Shown piece by piece: positions 44,972 to 53,613 of a DNA stretch of 64,000 nucleotides. The translations under genes and the position numbers were made by a program. The DNA is from Methanocalculus natronophilus (GTDB lineage: Archaea; Halobacteriota; Methanomicrobia; Methanomicrobiales; Methanocorpusculaceae): NCBI RefSeq assembly GCF_038751955.1, contig NZ_JBCEXH010000005.1:1-64000 (forward strand), written 5' to 3'. Position 1 is the first letter of the stretch; each line of letters starts with the position of its first letter. The notes beneath the pieces are model-generated. The model was not told where the DNA came from and ran no database searches. It saw only the letters and a program-made list of their open reading frames with translations.

Positions 44972-45142
44972 TGCTCACTTCACCTCTGTAGAATCCATGC
45001 AGGCGGATCTGATATATCCTCCTCCCGGATCTGAATCAGGGAGATGCAGAGGGTTAGTGATCATACCTTCATATACCGCATCAGTTTATACCGCATCAGG
45101 TGTCTTTTTCCCCCTGTGCTGACTGATATATAGGCAGCAGAG

Positions 45143-46378
45143 ATGACCAGAGAGAGCAGCGTGCGTCCAGATCCACTAGCTGAAATCAGAGACCGGCGTG
45201 TCTTCATCGAGACCTACGGGTGCACCTACAATTATGCGGATTCAAAGAAGCTCGAGGTTATCCTGAAGAACCAGGGGTGTCTGATTACTGAATCTGCTGA
45301 AGATGCCGAGTGCCTCATCCTGAATACCTGTATTGTTATTGAGCGGACAGAACGGCAGATGAGGGCCAGGATAAAGGCTCTTTCAGGGAGGGAACTGTTT
45401 GTCACCGGATGCCTGCCCGCAGTTGAGCCGGGGTGTGGTGGCATGGTGATCGACCCTGAGCTGATCCATCCAACGTTCCTTGCAACGAGCGGGCACCAGC
45501 AGTCCGGATCTGTTGCCGCTCTCCAGATCGCAAAAGGCTGCGCCGGCCACTGCACCTACTGCATCACGAAGAAGGCACGAGGTGATCTCGTCAGCCACCC
45601 CGCAGAGGAGATCATACAGGAGGCAGGCGATCTCATTGCGCAGGGTGCAGTTGAGATCCAGCTGACTGCCCAGGATGTCTCGGCGTGGGGGAGGGATATC
45701 GGATCTGATCTCAGCTCTCTCCTGGATGCGCTTGGAGAGATTGTTGGTGATCACCGGATCCGTATCGGGATGATGAACCCGGATACCCTCAAACCCATTC
45801 TCAAGGCTGTTCTCCGCTCATGTGAGACAGAGCGTATCTTTTCGTTCTTCCATATCCCGATCCAGTCCGGATCAGATCAGGTTCTGCAGAGGATGGGACG
45901 GAGCTATACAGCCGATGATACGAGGGAGATTATCAGGGCAATACAGAAGAGTTTTCCATCTGCCAGGATCTCAACAGACATCATATGCGGGTTTCCAGGC
46001 GAGACCGATTCGGAGTTTGGGGAGACGCTTGATCTGCTGCGAGAGATCCGGCCTGAGAAGATCAATATCACCAGGTACTCACGGCGGAGCGGGACGCCTG
46101 CTGCTGACTGGCGGGATATGCCGGATCGGTTCAAAAAGGATCGGTCACGGCAGGCAACCGCTCTTGCACGGGAGATTTTTTCAGGCGTCTATGAGCGGTT
46201 TATCGGGTTGGAGATGGAAGTGATCGTCACCGAGGTTGTGAAAGAGCAGACCGTGACTGCCCGTGATGCTGCATACCGGCCGGTTATCATCACTGAACCC
46301 CTCGAAATGGGAAGCAGGCACCGTGTCAGGATCACTGATCACAAGGTGCATTACCTGGTTGGAGAGCGTATCAGCTGA
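45143..46378 (+). CDS. tRNA N6-threonylcarbamoyladenosine 2-methylthiotransferase (MiaB-like, CDKAL1 type)
   Basis: A radical-SAM enzyme that adds a methylthio group to t6A37 in tRNA. Domains: UPF0004 (20-120) with cysteines in YGCTYNYAD, LNTCIVI and TGCLP; radical SAM (130-340) with the CAGHCTYC cluster motif; TRAM (355-411). All six cluster Cys are present. A TATA-like GATATATAGG is at 45125-45134. It overlaps the convergent DUF523 gene by 8 bp. Confidence 0.92.
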   Translation: MTRESSVRPDPLAEIRDRRVFIETYGCTYNYADSKKLEVILKNQGCLITESAEDAECLILNTCIVIERTERQMRARIKALSGRELFVTGCLPAVEPGCGGMVIDPELIHPTFLATSGHQQSGSVAALQIAKGCAGHCTYCITKKARGDLVSHPAEEIIQEAGDLIAQGAVEIQLTAQDVSAWGRDIGSDLSSLLDALGEIVGDHRIRIGMMNPDTLKPILKAVLRSCETERIFSFFHIPIQSGSDQVLQRMGRSYTADDTREIIRAIQKSFPSARISTDIICGFPGETDSEFGETLDLLREIRPEKINITRYSRRSGTPAADWRDMPDRFKKDRSRQATALAREIFSGVYERFIGLEMEVIVTEVVKEQTVTARDAAYRPVIITEPLEMGSRHRVRITDHKVHYLVGERIS

Positions 46379-47372
46379 TATCTGATCCCCACATCTCCCG
46401 TCCACGTCCGGTATCTTCAGGATCAAGCACCATGAACGAATCAGGGAACGGGGCAAACCAGGTCTGTTCTGCGAGTGCGGTCGTCTTATCCCTCAGGATC
46501 CAGCCCCGAAGAAGCGTCTTGAGATGAGTAACCTGGTTCCTGCCCTGCCGGTATGCATCCAGCTCCTCAAGGAAGAAGGCTTTCTCATCCCGTGAGAGCG
46601 AGTCTTTCAGGAATCCAAATGCATGCAGGATGACATTTATCTCCGCAGTATAGCGCGGCCCTGCCTTCATACCACCGGACAGGGCCTCCCTATACTCCAA
46701 AAAGACCTGTTGGACGGGTTTCTTTCCGGCATTTGCAACGATTCTCCCAAGTTTTTTGAGCATCACCTGGCTGTATGAGAGGTAGAGGAGTTTGTTTTCT
46801 GTATGGAGTCGTATGAGAGCGTTTATTGACCCGGTCTCTTCTGCATGCCTCAGATCGGCAAGAAGAAAGATGCGTGTGAGGAAATGATCCCGTATTCTCC
46901 TGTTCCGGAGTCGCCCCTCATCTTCTACCGGATAGCCGGAGAATCTATCAAGTATCATTCCCCCGAAAAAACCCGGGCCTTTCCCGGCGGAGGCTGATTT
47001 ACTCTCCGAAGGATACCGTTTCACATCAGAGATCCCGGAGGTTGGAGACTTATTCTTCATGATGAACCCATCCACTGGCGGAATTGTATCAAGGAATTCG
47101 GAGCAGAACTCCTGCATCAGATTCGTGAGATCCCGTCCGGTGGATGGCTGGATTAACCGTTCTTCTCCATCTCTTTGGACAATCCGTATGGTATCGCGTG
47201 GAATCCCAAGCCCGATTTCAACCTCCGGACAGACCGGGAGAAAGGTCACAAACGGCTTCATTGATGCGACAACCGCGCTACTGATCATATCACCGTTATA
47301 CCTGACATGATCAAACTCGATACACCGGCTTACGACCAGTACAGGCTTTTGAAAGGATCGCTTCACTCCCAT
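46371..47372 (-). CDS. DUF523 and DUF1722 domain protein
   Basis: A 333-residue two-domain protein. DUF523 (1-150) shows VVSRCIEFDHVRYNG, with the conserved Cys, and PVCPEVEIGLGIPRD; DUF1722/YbgA (190-320) shows the helical YLSYSQVMLKKLGRI stretch and VTHLKTLLRGW. The fusion is widespread in bacteria and archaea. Function is not established (a link to thiouridine/tRNA desulfidation or DNA repair has been proposed for such domains). Single gene. Confidence 0.85.
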   Translation of the reverse strand: MGVKRSFQKPVLVVSRCIEFDHVRYNGDMISSAVVASMKPFVTFLPVCPEVEIGLGIPRDTIRIVQRDGEERLIQPSTGRDLTNLMQEFCSEFLDTIPPVDGFIMKNKSPTSGISDVKRYPSESKSASAGKGPGFFGGMILDRFSGYPVEDEGRLRNRRIRDHFLTRIFLLADLRHAEETGSINALIRLHTENKLLYLSYSQVMLKKLGRIVANAGKKPVQQVFLEYREALSGGMKAGPRYTAEINVILHAFGFLKDSLSRDEKAFFLEELDAYRQGRNQVTHLKTLLRGWILRDKTTALAEQTWFAPFPDSFMVLDPEDTGRGREMWGSDIS

Positions 47373-47435
47373 AATGAGACTACCTCAGACTGTACTTGGC
47401 AGCCTTCAAAGATATACCCGGCAGTCTTCTCCTGA

Positions 47436-47454
47436 AGTTTACCTGAGGGAAACT
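47436..47454. promoter_or_regulatory. 19-bp imperfect palindrome before the DtxR-like gene
   Basis: AGTTT-A-CC-TGA-GG-G-AAACT has arms matching at 7 of 8 positions around a 3-base centre. Its length and TTTACC ... GGGAAA layout fit the 19-bp operators of DtxR-family repressors. It is centred about 39 bp before the start of the regulator gene, hence a likely autoregulatory site for the whole metal-uptake operon. Confidence 0.45.
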
Positions 47455-47483
47455 TTTTCTTCCCGGCAACCATAATCCGGGTC

Positions 47484-47918
47484 ATGGAGTACCAGGGAGA
47501 GGAGGAGGTTCCGCCACGGAAAGCCGCATACCTGAAATTTATTCTTGAAGCCGGGGGACGTGTACGGACAACAGAGATCGCCCGAAATTTTGGGGTATCG
47601 AACCCGACCGGATCCAAGGTGATCCGCGAGCTGACTGAGGCGGGCTATCTCACCCATGCACCCTACACCGATGCAGCCCTTACCGAAAAAGGCGAGCGGA
47701 TCGCCGTATTCATACAGAGACGGCACAGGATCCTGACCCTGCTCCTCTCGCACTATGGGTTTGGCCCGGGCGAAGCCTGCAGCGAGGCAGAACAGTTTGA
47801 GCATCATGTCTCACGGGAGGCGGTGAACCGGATCTGTGCATCACTTGGCCACCCGGTGATCTCAGTCTGCGGCCCGATTATGCATGATGGCGAGTGCTGC
47901 CCGGAAACTGGAGGGTGA
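47484..47918 (+). CDS. DtxR/MntR-family metal-dependent regulator
   Basis: A 144-residue repressor. The winged helix (residues 10-70: AAYLKFILEAGGRVRTTEIA and LTEAGYLTHAPYTDAALTEKG) is followed by the dimerisation and metal-binding domain with AEQFEHHVSREAVNRI. The SH3-like third domain is absent. The C-terminus is Cys/His-rich (CGPIMHDGECCPE). Directly upstream of a Zn/Mn-type ABC operon, it probably senses that metal. Confidence 0.88.
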   Translation: MEYQGEEEVPPRKAAYLKFILEAGGRVRTTEIARNFGVSNPTGSKVIRELTEAGYLTHAPYTDAALTEKGERIAVFIQRRHRILTLLLSHYGFGPGEACSEAEQFEHHVSREAVNRICASLGHPVISVCGPIMHDGECCPETGG

Positions 47919-47922
47919 CATT

Positions 47923-48807
47923 ATGAAGAGCATGCTCCCACTCCTGCTCATGCTCCTTGTAGTCTCTTCTGTTCCCGGATGCCTGCAGGCACATACCTCG
48001 CAGGACGAGGCTGCCATCCCGGTGGCCGTCTCCATCCCCCCATTGAAAGAGATTGCAGAGGCAGTCGGAGGTGAGCGGATCTCTGTTGCGGTTGTTGTCC
48101 CGCCGGGATCAGAACCCCATACCTATGAACCGACACCGGCCCGGATCAGCAGGATATCCGGATCAGCATTGTTCTTCAGGATTGGGCCGGGCCTCCTTCC
48201 GTTTGAGGATCAGCTTGCCGGGAGGCTTGAGCAGCTCAACCCGGAGATGGCCGTCATCGACCTCTCGTCCGGAATCGACCTGATAGATGCCGGGGGATGC
48301 TGCCACCACCATGCTGGCGGGGGGTATGACCCCCATACCTGGCTCTCTCCACGAAACGGGGCTGTCATGGCAGATACAATCGCTCATGCACTCATTGAAG
48401 CAGATCCAGGGAACGAGGAGCTCTACCTGAAGAACCTGGAAGCATATATCCGACAGGTAGACGAGGTCGACTCGTACCTGAACGCCTCTTTTGCCGAAAC
48501 CAGGATCAATGGATTCATCGTCACCCATGATGCCTGGGGTTATTTTGCACGGGATTATGGGCTCGAACAGATCGCCATCCATGTGGGGGGCAGGGAACCG
48601 ACTGCACGGGAGATCCAGTCTGTCATCAGGAGAGCAGAGAGAGATGGGATCGGTGTCATCTTTGTCGAGCCGCAGTTCTCACCAAAGGCAGCAGAAGTCA
48701 TTGCGAGAGAGATTGATGGTACCGTGGTGGAGATCGATCCCCTTGCTGAAGCGTACCTCGAGAATTTCCAGACGGTGGCAGACGCTCTCACAGGAGCATT
48801 GGGATGA
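47923..48807 (+). CDS. metal ABC transporter substrate-binding lipoprotein (ZnuA/MntA family)
   Basis: A 294-residue cluster A-I binding protein. The lipoprotein signal ends in PGC at about residue 20. Metal ligands are likely His in SEPHTYEP, His in YDPHTWLSP, His in VTHDAWGYF and the Asp near EIDPLAEAY. Before the second ligand is a His/Cys-rich loop CCHHHAGG typical of zinc proteins. Start at ATG 47923: the ribosome site GGAGGGTGA contains the stop of the regulator gene. Zinc is more likely than manganese. Confidence 0.9.
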   Translation: MKSMLPLLLMLLVVSSVPGCLQAHTSQDEAAIPVAVSIPPLKEIAEAVGGERISVAVVVPPGSEPHTYEPTPARISRISGSALFFRIGPGLLPFEDQLAGRLEQLNPEMAVIDLSSGIDLIDAGGCCHHHAGGGYDPHTWLSPRNGAVMADTIAHALIEADPGNEELYLKNLEAYIRQVDEVDSYLNASFAETRINGFIVTHDAWGYFARDYGLEQIAIHVGGREPTAREIQSVIRRAERDGIGVIFVEPQFSPKAAEVIAREIDGTVVEIDPLAEAYLENFQTVADALTGALG

Positions 48808-49571
48808 AAAAAGCGCTTCAGATTGAGAACCTCACCGTCCGCTTCGGCACCCATACGGTACTTGAGGATGTCAGCTGGAGCATCTGTGAACACGATTTTG
48901 CCGCTTTGATTGGCCCAAACGGCGGGGGGAAGACAACGCTGCTCCGTGCAGTGCTTGGGCTTCTGCCGGTTGCAGGTGGCAGCATCCGGATCTTTGGAAT
49001 GGATGTTTTTGAGGGAAGACGCAGAATCGGGTATGTCCCCCAGTTCCATTCATTTGACTTCTCATTTCCCATGACGCTCCTTGAGATGGTGCTCCAGAGC
49101 AGGCTCCCCTTTCTACCAGGTATTTTCGGGCGGTACAGCAGGCAGGATTATGACGCAGGTGAGCAGGCGCTCCAAAGAGCAGGGCTCTGGGAGAAGAGAG
49201 ATCACCCGATTCAAAGTCTCTCAGGGGGTGAACAGCAGCGTGCGATCATTGCCCGTGCACTGGCAGGAATGCCCCGCCTTCTCATCCTTGACGAGCCAAC
49301 AGTCTATATTGATGCTCCGGCTGAAGAGCAGTTCTTCTCCCTGATTGAGGAGCTGCTTGAAGAGATGACCATACTCATCGTCACCCATGATATCGGGGCA
49401 ATATCTGGGAAAGTAAACAGGATCGCCTGCTTAAACCGCCACCTGTATACGCATGGTGATGCGGTGATCACCGATGATATGCTCACCAGGGTCTATGGCT
49501 GTCCGGTTGACCTGATCGCCCATGGTGTGCCACACCGGGTGCTCAGGGAGCATGGGGGCGGCGATGATTGA
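48804..49571 (+). CDS. metal ABC transporter ATP-binding protein
   Basis: A 255-residue ZnuC/MntB-type ATPase: Walker A GPNGGGKTT near residue 36, Q-loop YVPQFHSFDF, signature LSGGEQQR near 137, Walker B LLILDEPT, and switch His in VTHDIG. The C-terminal YTHGDAVITDDML tail is typical of this metal-uptake subgroup. It overlaps the binding-protein gene by 4 bp and the permease gene by 8 bp. Confidence 0.93.
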   Translation: MKKALQIENLTVRFGTHTVLEDVSWSICEHDFAALIGPNGGGKTTLLRAVLGLLPVAGGSIRIFGMDVFEGRRRIGYVPQFHSFDFSFPMTLLEMVLQSRLPFLPGIFGRYSRQDYDAGEQALQRAGLWEKRDHPIQSLSGGEQQRAIIARALAGMPRLLILDEPTVYIDAPAEEQFFSLIEELLEEMTILIVTHDIGAISGKVNRIACLNRHLYTHGDAVITDDMLTRVYGCPVDLIAHGVPHRVLREHGGGDD

Positions 49572-50370
49572 GATTCTCGGATACGGGTTCTTCCAGAACG
49601 CCATCATCGCAGGGCTTCTTGCTGCTGTTGCCTGCGGTGTGGTCGGGAGCTTTGTTGTTGTCAGGCGGATGGTGGCAACAAGCGGAGGTATCGCCCATGC
49701 GGCATTCGGCGGTGTTGGTCTTGGCTATTTCATCGGGATTGATCCGCTGCTCGGTGCGGGTCTCTTCACCATCGGATGCGCTGTTCTGATGTGGTACCTG
49801 CATGACCGTGAGCTGCAGGAGACTGATACCATCACCGGTGCGATCTGGGCTGCCGGAATGGCAGTCGGTATCATCTTCGTCGCCCTTTCACCAGGATATG
49901 CGCCGGATCTCTTCAGCTACCTCTTCGGAAACATCCTCCTCGTCCCTGATAGTGACCTGATCCTGATGACAGTGCTTGTTGCGCTGATCCTCGCCCTGGT
50001 GTCAGTCCTCTTTGCAAGGCTTTCTGCTGTTGCATTTGATGCTGAGTATGCAGCCGTCCGTGGTCTCCCTGTCTCTGCACTCACGCTGATCCTCTTCCTC
50101 ATGGTTGCGCTCAGCGTCGTCCTCCTCATCTCGGTGGTCGGGATCATCCTGGTTATCGCGCTGCTGACACTGCCTGCTGCAGGTGCCAGGCTCTATACCC
50201 GGAGACTCTCCACCATGATGGCAGCCGCTGTCTGTATCGGCATCCTGGCGGTGGGAGCGGGGATCGCCCTGTCGTATTATTTCGATCTCCCCTCAGGTGC
50301 AACCATTGTGCTTGCAGGCACTGCCATCTATGCGGCGCTGCTGGGTGGCCGGCACCTGCCTGCCCGGTAG
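49564..50370 (+). CDS. metal ABC transporter permease
   Basis: A 268-residue ABC-3 family permease with about eight TM helices. The conserved RMVATSGGIAHAAFGGVGL stretch, which contacts the ATPase, is near residue 36, and YAAVRGLPVSALTL in the second half is typical. The start ATG 49564 lies within the end of the ATPase gene. It completes the regulator-binding protein-ATPase-permease operon. Confidence 0.92.
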   Translation: MIEILGYGFFQNAIIAGLLAAVACGVVGSFVVVRRMVATSGGIAHAAFGGVGLGYFIGIDPLLGAGLFTIGCAVLMWYLHDRELQETDTITGAIWAAGMAVGIIFVALSPGYAPDLFSYLFGNILLVPDSDLILMTVLVALILALVSVLFARLSAVAFDAEYAAVRGLPVSALTLILFLMVALSVVLLISVVGIILVIALLTLPAAGARLYTRRLSTMMAAAVCIGILAVGAGIALSYYFDLPSGATIVLAGTAIYAALLGGRHLPAR

Positions 50371-50747
50371 AGTCTTTTTGGTTCTTCGCTGATTCTTATG
50401 GGTTTTACAAGGGGGCGAGTCATCATCTGGTTATCAGGTGTTTGCATCATCATTAGGATCTGTTCACTGAGGCGTTTTTCCCCAACCGCCCCGTCCCCGT
50501 CCTCACATGCTTCGCAAGAGAGGTTGTACTGGGCGGCCGCAGATGCTGGCGCGGGAGGGGCGGGAATACTTCGGGGGCTGCCAGAGCAGATAAACGCCCG
50601 ATTCCTTTGGAATCGCCTTTCAGGTTGCTCTGATGAGCACGGATAGATCTGCTCTGTCATCCTGCTCCCTTCGCCTGACCCCGCCCCCCGATACCCGCGC
50701 CGCACCTGCTTCAAACTACCCACATAAAATAGCGAGGAGGCATCTTT
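50371..50747. other. gap after the metal transporter with repeat copy B
   Basis: No gene is recognised. It holds the second dispersed 52-bp repeat and a perfect hairpin CGATTCC-TTT-GGAATCG at 50599-50615. On the minus strand an open frame of 131 codons runs through the repeat, but its composition and residues do not look like a protein. The gap lies between converging genes. Confidence 0.5.
50496..50547. repeat. dispersed 52-bp repeat, copy B
   Basis: Matches 21536-21587 without gaps at 42 of 52 bases. In both loci the repeat lies downstream of a minus-strand gene stop and reads, on minus, as a peptide with CEAC and DG. Confidence 0.6.
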
Positions 50748-51134
50748 TCAGACCGGCAGGGATTCCATCTCATCGAGAAACGGCATCAGCGTTGTGATAT
50801 AGCGCCGGTTCTCTCCTTCTATGACTGCGTCGCCACAGGATATGACCTCAAGGATGAGAGGGAGTTCTTTGAGTTTTTCGCGGAATTCACGATCCTGTGT
50901 GGAGGCAAATGCAATAAACTTCTCAAGCCGGATAAAGGGGCGTTCATACTCGGAGACGTCCTTGAATGTTTCGATATCCTTCTCAATGGATGAAGACCTG
51001 GCCAGATCCTCTTCAAAGTAGAGGTATATCGAAATATCATATCGTCGCCCAAGCTCCTCCAGTTCGAGAATATCCACTTTCTCACCTGGTGCAACTGCAA
51101 AGGTGCTGCACTCGTCACTGCTCCCATCTGACAT
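50748..51134 (-). CDS. uncharacterised acidic protein
   Basis: A 128-residue soluble protein I do not recognise. It is strongly acidic (many Glu and Asp), with alternating strands and helices: VDILELEELGRRYDISIYLY, then EKDIETFKDVSEYERPFIRL. Two Cys (DECSTF and ISCGDAV) are not in a metal motif. It is transcribed divergently from the HEAT gene, sharing a 98-bp promoter region. Confidence 0.6.
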   Translation of the reverse strand: MSDGSSDECSTFAVAPGEKVDILELEELGRRYDISIYLYFEEDLARSSSIEKDIETFKDVSEYERPFIRLEKFIAFASTQDREFREKLKELPLILEVISCGDAVIEGENRRYITTLMPFLDEMESLPV

Positions 51135-51232
51135 ACCAGTAGTTTAGGTTTCTGGCTCTTAAGAGCGTCACGATCAGCAAAATTATATGTAGCCCTGCGC
51201 CATAAGGCGCCTAGGTGTTGGGATTGTCCGAA

Positions 51233-51721
51233 ATGGATGAGGAAGGTACAAAAAAAGAGGAGAATTTTTTTCTTCTCATCTCCCTTCTCAGGGAGGGGAC
51301 ACTGAATTACCGGTGGCGGGCCGCGGAGGCTCTCGGGGACGAGGGGGATTCCCGGGCAGTCGGGCCGCTCATCGAGGCGCTCTCTGACCCCTATGAGGAT
51401 GTCAGCTGGCTTGCGGCAAAATCGCTTGGCAAACTACAGGATCCGGAGGCTGTATTGCCCCTGATTGAGCTTCTGAAGAGCGAAGAAAAATGGAACAGGC
51501 TCGGTGCTGTTGAGGGGCTTGGGCTGATTGGGGATCCGCGGGCAGTTGAGCCGCTCATCGGGATTCTCAAAAACGATCCTGTCATGAAAGTCAGGAAGAA
51601 AGCGGCCTGGGCGCTTGGGCGGATCGGAGATCCGGCTGCACGAAAGGGGCTTTCTGAGATGGGGGATGTGGAAGATGAGGGTCTTCGAAAAGCCATAGCA
51701 GATGCACTGGCAGGGTTCTGA
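51233..51721 (+). CDS. HEAT-repeat protein (PBS-lyase type)
   Basis: A 162-residue protein of four or five HEAT-like helical pairs, each with the A-x-x-LG ... D-x-RAV-x-PL-I pattern (AAEALGDEGDSRAVGPLIEA, then AAKSLGKLQDPEAVLPLIEL, AVEGLGLIGDPRAVEPLIGI, and AAWALGRIGDPAARKGL). Such proteins are scaffolds. The start at 51233 (MDEEGTKKE) is chosen. A short hairpin GCGCC-ATAA-GGCGC at 51197-51210 lies in its leader, after a TTATATG promoter element. Confidence 0.82.
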   Translation: MDEEGTKKEENFFLLISLLREGTLNYRWRAAEALGDEGDSRAVGPLIEALSDPYEDVSWLAAKSLGKLQDPEAVLPLIELLKSEEKWNRLGAVEGLGLIGDPRAVEPLIGILKNDPVMKVRKKAAWALGRIGDPAARKGLSEMGDVEDEGLRKAIADALAGF

Positions 51722-51869
51722 GCAGGGTTGGCGGAACCGAATGCCCGGCAGAGTCCGTTTTTTTCCCCATTTAGTTGAAATAAAGACACGAAAAGCAATT
51801 TTTGTGCATGAGAAAGCGCCTGTTTCGAAAAGGAATACTAATAATCCATAACCTCCATAAATAGATGGA

Positions 51870-53384
51870 ATGAAGAAAGAGATCGGGAAAATAGTTGGAC
51901 TGCTGGTTTTTCTCACAGTAGTCCTTGCACCGGTGGATCCGGCAGTTATTCCGATCGAGGCGCGATATGCACTTGCTGTCACCCTTCTCATGGCAATCTT
52001 CTGGGTTACAGAAGCAATACCTCTTGAAGTGACTGCGCTTTTGCCAATTATCCTCTTCCCGCTTCTTGGAGTTCTCTCAGTCAGGGAAGCAACCACACCG
52101 TATGCCGACCCGGTTATCTTCCTCTTCCTTGGTGGTTTTATCATCGCGATGTCGATGCAGCGATGGGGCCTTCACCGGAGGATTGCCCTTTCAATCATCA
52201 ATATTGTCGGTACAAGTCCACGGCGTCTCATCCTCGGGTTCATGATTGCAACCGGTTTTCTCTCGATGTGGATCTCAAACACGGCAACTGCGATGATGAT
52301 GATCCCAATTGCAATTGCGATCATTGCAACCGTGATGCCGTCGCTGAATACAAAACTCGACCAGATGACCGAGGAGCAGCATGATCTTGCCGGCTGCCTG
52401 ATCATTGCGGTTGCCTATGCCGCCAATATCGGGGGAATCGCAACTATCATCGGTTCACCTCCAAACGGGATATTTATCGCCCAGATGAAGATCCTCTTCC
52501 CGGCAGCACCTGATATAGACTTCTTTACCTGGATGAAATTTGGCGTTCCCCTTGCCACTATCTTCATCCCGATTGTCTGGCTCTGGCTGATCAAGGTGCC
52601 CTACCGGCATCTCCCCATGAAACTCACCCAGGCAAAGGATGTTATTCAACGCGAGATGGAAGAGCTTGGGCCCATGAGCAGGGGAGAGAAATGGACGCTC
52701 TTTGTCTTTATTCTCACCGCACTCTGCTGGATTAATGCCTCAACAAAAGTGATTGGCGGCGTCACCATCCCCGGTCTTGATCAGATCTTTCCGGGGATCT
52801 CTGATACGGTGATTGCAATATTTGGTGCCACACTCCTCTTCTTCCTCCCGGTTGATCTGAAGAAGGGCATCTTCACCATGAACTGGGAGTGGGCTGTGAA
52901 GATCCCCTGGGGGATCCTGCTCCTCTTCGGCGGTGGTCTCTGCCTCTCGGCAGCGTTTATCCAGAGCGGTCTTGCGAAACTGATCGTCAATTCGTTCACG
53001 ATGCTCCACGCCCTCCCGATTGTGCTGATCGTTTTGATCGTTGCACTCTCTGTTTCGCTCCTGACAGAGGTCTCGTCAAATACAGCGATTGCATCTGTGA
53101 TGATGCCGATTATGGCAGTTACCGCACTGACGATGGGGCTCCATCCCTACCTGCTGATGATTACAGCAGCAGTCTGCGCATCACTTGCCTTTATGCTGCC
53201 TGTCGCAACACCGCCGAATGCTGTTGCGTTTGGAACAGGGTATATTGATATGAAGACGCTCATCCGCTCCGGCTGGGGTCTGAATCTTATGGGTGTTATC
53301 TTCTGGACATTCTTCCTCTTCACCGTGGTCATGTGGGCTCTTGGGTTCACACCGGAACTCCCGGCATGGGCTGTTGAGCCATAA
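51870..53384 (+). CDS. DASS/SLC13-family sodium-coupled anion transporter
   Basis: A 504-residue membrane protein with about 11-12 TM helices. Both family SNT signatures are present: ISNTATAMMM near residue 128 and VSSNTAIASVMMP near 395, which bind sodium and carboxylate. FWVTEAIPLEVTALLPIILF near residue 45 is another conserved block. Likely substrates are dicarboxylates, sulphate or phosphate; which cannot be told. It stands alone, with an AT-rich promoter around 51830-51865. Confidence 0.9.
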   Translation: MKKEIGKIVGLLVFLTVVLAPVDPAVIPIEARYALAVTLLMAIFWVTEAIPLEVTALLPIILFPLLGVLSVREATTPYADPVIFLFLGGFIIAMSMQRWGLHRRIALSIINIVGTSPRRLILGFMIATGFLSMWISNTATAMMMIPIAIAIIATVMPSLNTKLDQMTEEQHDLAGCLIIAVAYAANIGGIATIIGSPPNGIFIAQMKILFPAAPDIDFFTWMKFGVPLATIFIPIVWLWLIKVPYRHLPMKLTQAKDVIQREMEELGPMSRGEKWTLFVFILTALCWINASTKVIGGVTIPGLDQIFPGISDTVIAIFGATLLFFLPVDLKKGIFTMNWEWAVKIPWGILLLFGGGLCLSAAFIQSGLAKLIVNSFTMLHALPIVLIVLIVALSVSLLTEVSSNTAIASVMMPIMAVTALTMGLHPYLLMITAAVCASLAFMLPVATPPNAVAFGTGYIDMKTLIRSGWGLNLMGVIFWTFFLFTVVMWALGFTPELPAWAVEP

Positions 53385-53407
53385 TCCACCCAATACCATT
53401 ATCTGGG

Positions 53408-53427
53408 GAGGGGACAACTATCCCCTC
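53408..53427 (+). promoter_or_regulatory. hairpin hiding the ribosome site of the following small gene
   Basis: Perfect arms GAGGGGA (53408-53414) and TCCCCTC (53421-53427) around a CAACTA loop end directly at the ATG at 53428. The left arm is the only SD-like sequence (GGAGGGG), so the folded RNA would cover it. It may be a translational switch or, less likely, an end structure for the transporter mRNA. Confidence 0.45.
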
Positions 53428-53613
53428 ATGTCCCGGATCTCTTTTATTGATGACGATGACCCCGGAGCCGGTGTTGAGGGGAGGAAGCCGAAGAAGGGGA
53501 AATTTACACGTGAACAGAGCGAGAGGGAGGAGGGGGGGAAACTCCGGAATTTTGGAGACCTGAAGTTCGACAAAAAGAAGAATGCAGATATCTTCGAGTC
53601 CGAACCCCGTTAG
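53428..53613 (+). CDS. small highly charged protein
   Basis: A 61-residue product starting MSRISFIDDDDPG. It is almost wholly charged and polar (many Lys, Glu, Asp, Arg), without Cys or hydrophobic core, so probably disordered. No family is recognised. It is 43 bp after the DASS transporter on the same strand and converges on the OB-fold gene with a 4-bp overlap. The ORF is favoured by its strand and clean ATG; still uncertain. Confidence 0.5.
   Translation: MSRISFIDDDDPGAGVEGRKPKKGKFTREQSEREEGGKLRNFGDLKFDKKKNADIFESEPR

Noticed and set aside
50328-50723. 131-codon minus-strand ORF through repeat copy B
   Set aside because: Low-complexity Pro/Ala/Ser content, no ribosome site, overlaps the permease end. 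Only the repeat itself is of interest.
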